A model generated the notes under the pieces. The model searched no databases. It was not told where the DNA came from and was given only the letters and a program-made list of their open reading frames with translations. A program made the translations under genes and the position numbers. A stretch of 5,668 nt of DNA, from positions 1 to 5,668 of the forward strand of contig JAHJBD010000120.1 of NCBI GenBank assembly GCA_018813725.1, in the 5' to 3' direction. Of the stretch, positions 5,381-5,668 are shown piece by piece; the stretch's first letter is position 1, and each line of letters begins with the position of its first letter. Source of the stretch: Nanobdellota archaeon (GTDB lineage: Archaea; Nanobdellota; Nanobdellia; Woesearchaeales; JAHJBD01).

Positions 5381-5668
5381 AACTGTTCTCGACGGACTAA
5401 TCTTAAGAAAGTCACTTTTATCCTCTGTATCCTCTTTGAGTGGAACTTCATTGTCGACTTAAGGGGAAAATCAAAATCTATCTCTCTACTGACGCTGTAT
5501 CCTTTATCGTCGGCAAACCTCTTGATGAAACTTTTGCTCTCACTCATGTGCAATGTCCAGACAACTGGCGCACAAGAAAATGCCTTTTCAACGAACTTTT
5601 TGTCCGCATGCCTCACTTTTACTCCAAAAGGGGGGTTTTGTATCACTAAGTCTACCTTTTGATCAAAC
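5371..5668 (-). CDS. METTL5-like RNA adenine-N6 methyltransferase, C-terminal part (N-terminus beyond window)
   Basis: C-terminal 98 residues of a class I SAM-dependent methyltransferase; the N-terminal SAM-binding half lies beyond the right edge. The visible part opens with FDQKVDLVIQNPPFGVK. Its NPPF is the motif IV of adenine-N6 methyltransferases and flips in the target base. Next come ADKKFVEKAF, VVWTLHMSES and, near the end, FPLKSTMKFHSKR and IKVTFLRL. This order parallels human METTL5 (NPPFG, AVYSLHKS, LPASYKFHKKK, VDLIRF), which methylates 18S rRNA together with TRMT112. The archaeal protein is therefore probably an rRNA m6A methyltransferase, by homology only. The GTG at 5646-5644 is an internal Val codon, not the start, because the reading frame stays open to the window edge. 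The gene precedes rpoL in the same direction with a 34-nt gap and contains the rpoL TATA box at its 3' end. Confidence 0.9.
   Translation of the reverse strand, partial: FDQKVDLVIQNPPFGVKVRHADKKFVEKAFSCAPVVWTLHMSESKSFIKRFADDKGYSVSREIDFDFPLKSTMKFHSKRIQRIKVTFLRLVRREQLNI

Noticed and set aside
5440..5649. 69-codon plus-strand frame opposite the methyltransferase
   Set aside because: The minus strand carries the NPPF methyltransferase with clear METTL5-like motifs, so this is an antisense shadow.
1..5668. CRISPR array, insertion sequence ends, tRNA or rRNA genes, toxin-antitoxin or defence module
   Set aside because: No spaced direct repeats, terminal inverted repeats with a transposase, cloverleaf-like sequences or known defence domains were seen on either strand. 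The region is filled by housekeeping-type genes with short gaps.

Overview
The window comes from an archaeon, most likely a small-genome lineage of the DPANN type (Woesearchaeales/Pacearchaeales-like). The evidence for Archaea is direct. It carries RNA polymerase subunit L (Rpo11), an XPD/Rad3-type iron-sulfur helicase, an archaeal RecJ/GAN-type DHH nuclease, an AMMECR1 protein of the PH0010 type and an archaeal METTL5-like NPPF methyltransferase. Several genes have archaeal TATA boxes centred about 26-27 nt before the start codon, as expected for leaderless mRNAs. The DPANN placement is inferred from protein style, AT-richness and tight packing, and is less certain.

Layout from left to right: (1) 1-1186, minus strand: N-terminal ~395 residues of an XPD/Rad3 helicase, cut by the window edge. 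(2) 1187-1347: a divergent intergenic region with one TATA box facing each way and a small inverted repeat just downstream of the helicase TATA box. (3) 1348-1617, plus strand: an 89-residue winged-helix DNA-binding protein, the only plus-strand gene. (4) 1637-3049, minus: complete DHH/DHHA1 nuclease, convergent with the winged-helix gene. (5) 3112-3777, minus: cis-prenyltransferase (UppS/dolichyl-diphosphate synthase type). (6) 3838-4362, minus: a hypothetical protein with a very basic N-terminus. (7) 4440-5033, minus: AMMECR1 protein. (8) 5061-5336, minus: rpoL. (9) 5371-5668, minus: C-terminal 98 residues of a METTL5-like methyltransferase, cut by the right edge.

The minus-strand genes form a compact directional cluster. 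rpoL and AMMECR1 look co-transcribed (27-nt gap, strong Shine-Dalgarno before AMMECR1). The rpoL promoter appears to sit inside the last codons of the methyltransferase gene. The hypothetical gene and uppS have their own promoters that fit leaderless transcripts; the nuclease gene has its own TATA box with a predicted ~10-nt leader. The themes are RNA synthesis and modification (methyltransferase, rpoL), lipid carrier synthesis for glycosylation (uppS), and DNA replication or repair (DHH nuclease, XPD).

I see no mobile element, CRISPR array, tRNA, rRNA, toxin-antitoxin pair or defence system. This is mainly a housekeeping region. The least explained items are the hypothetical protein at 3838-4362 and the regulatory layout around the winged-helix gene.
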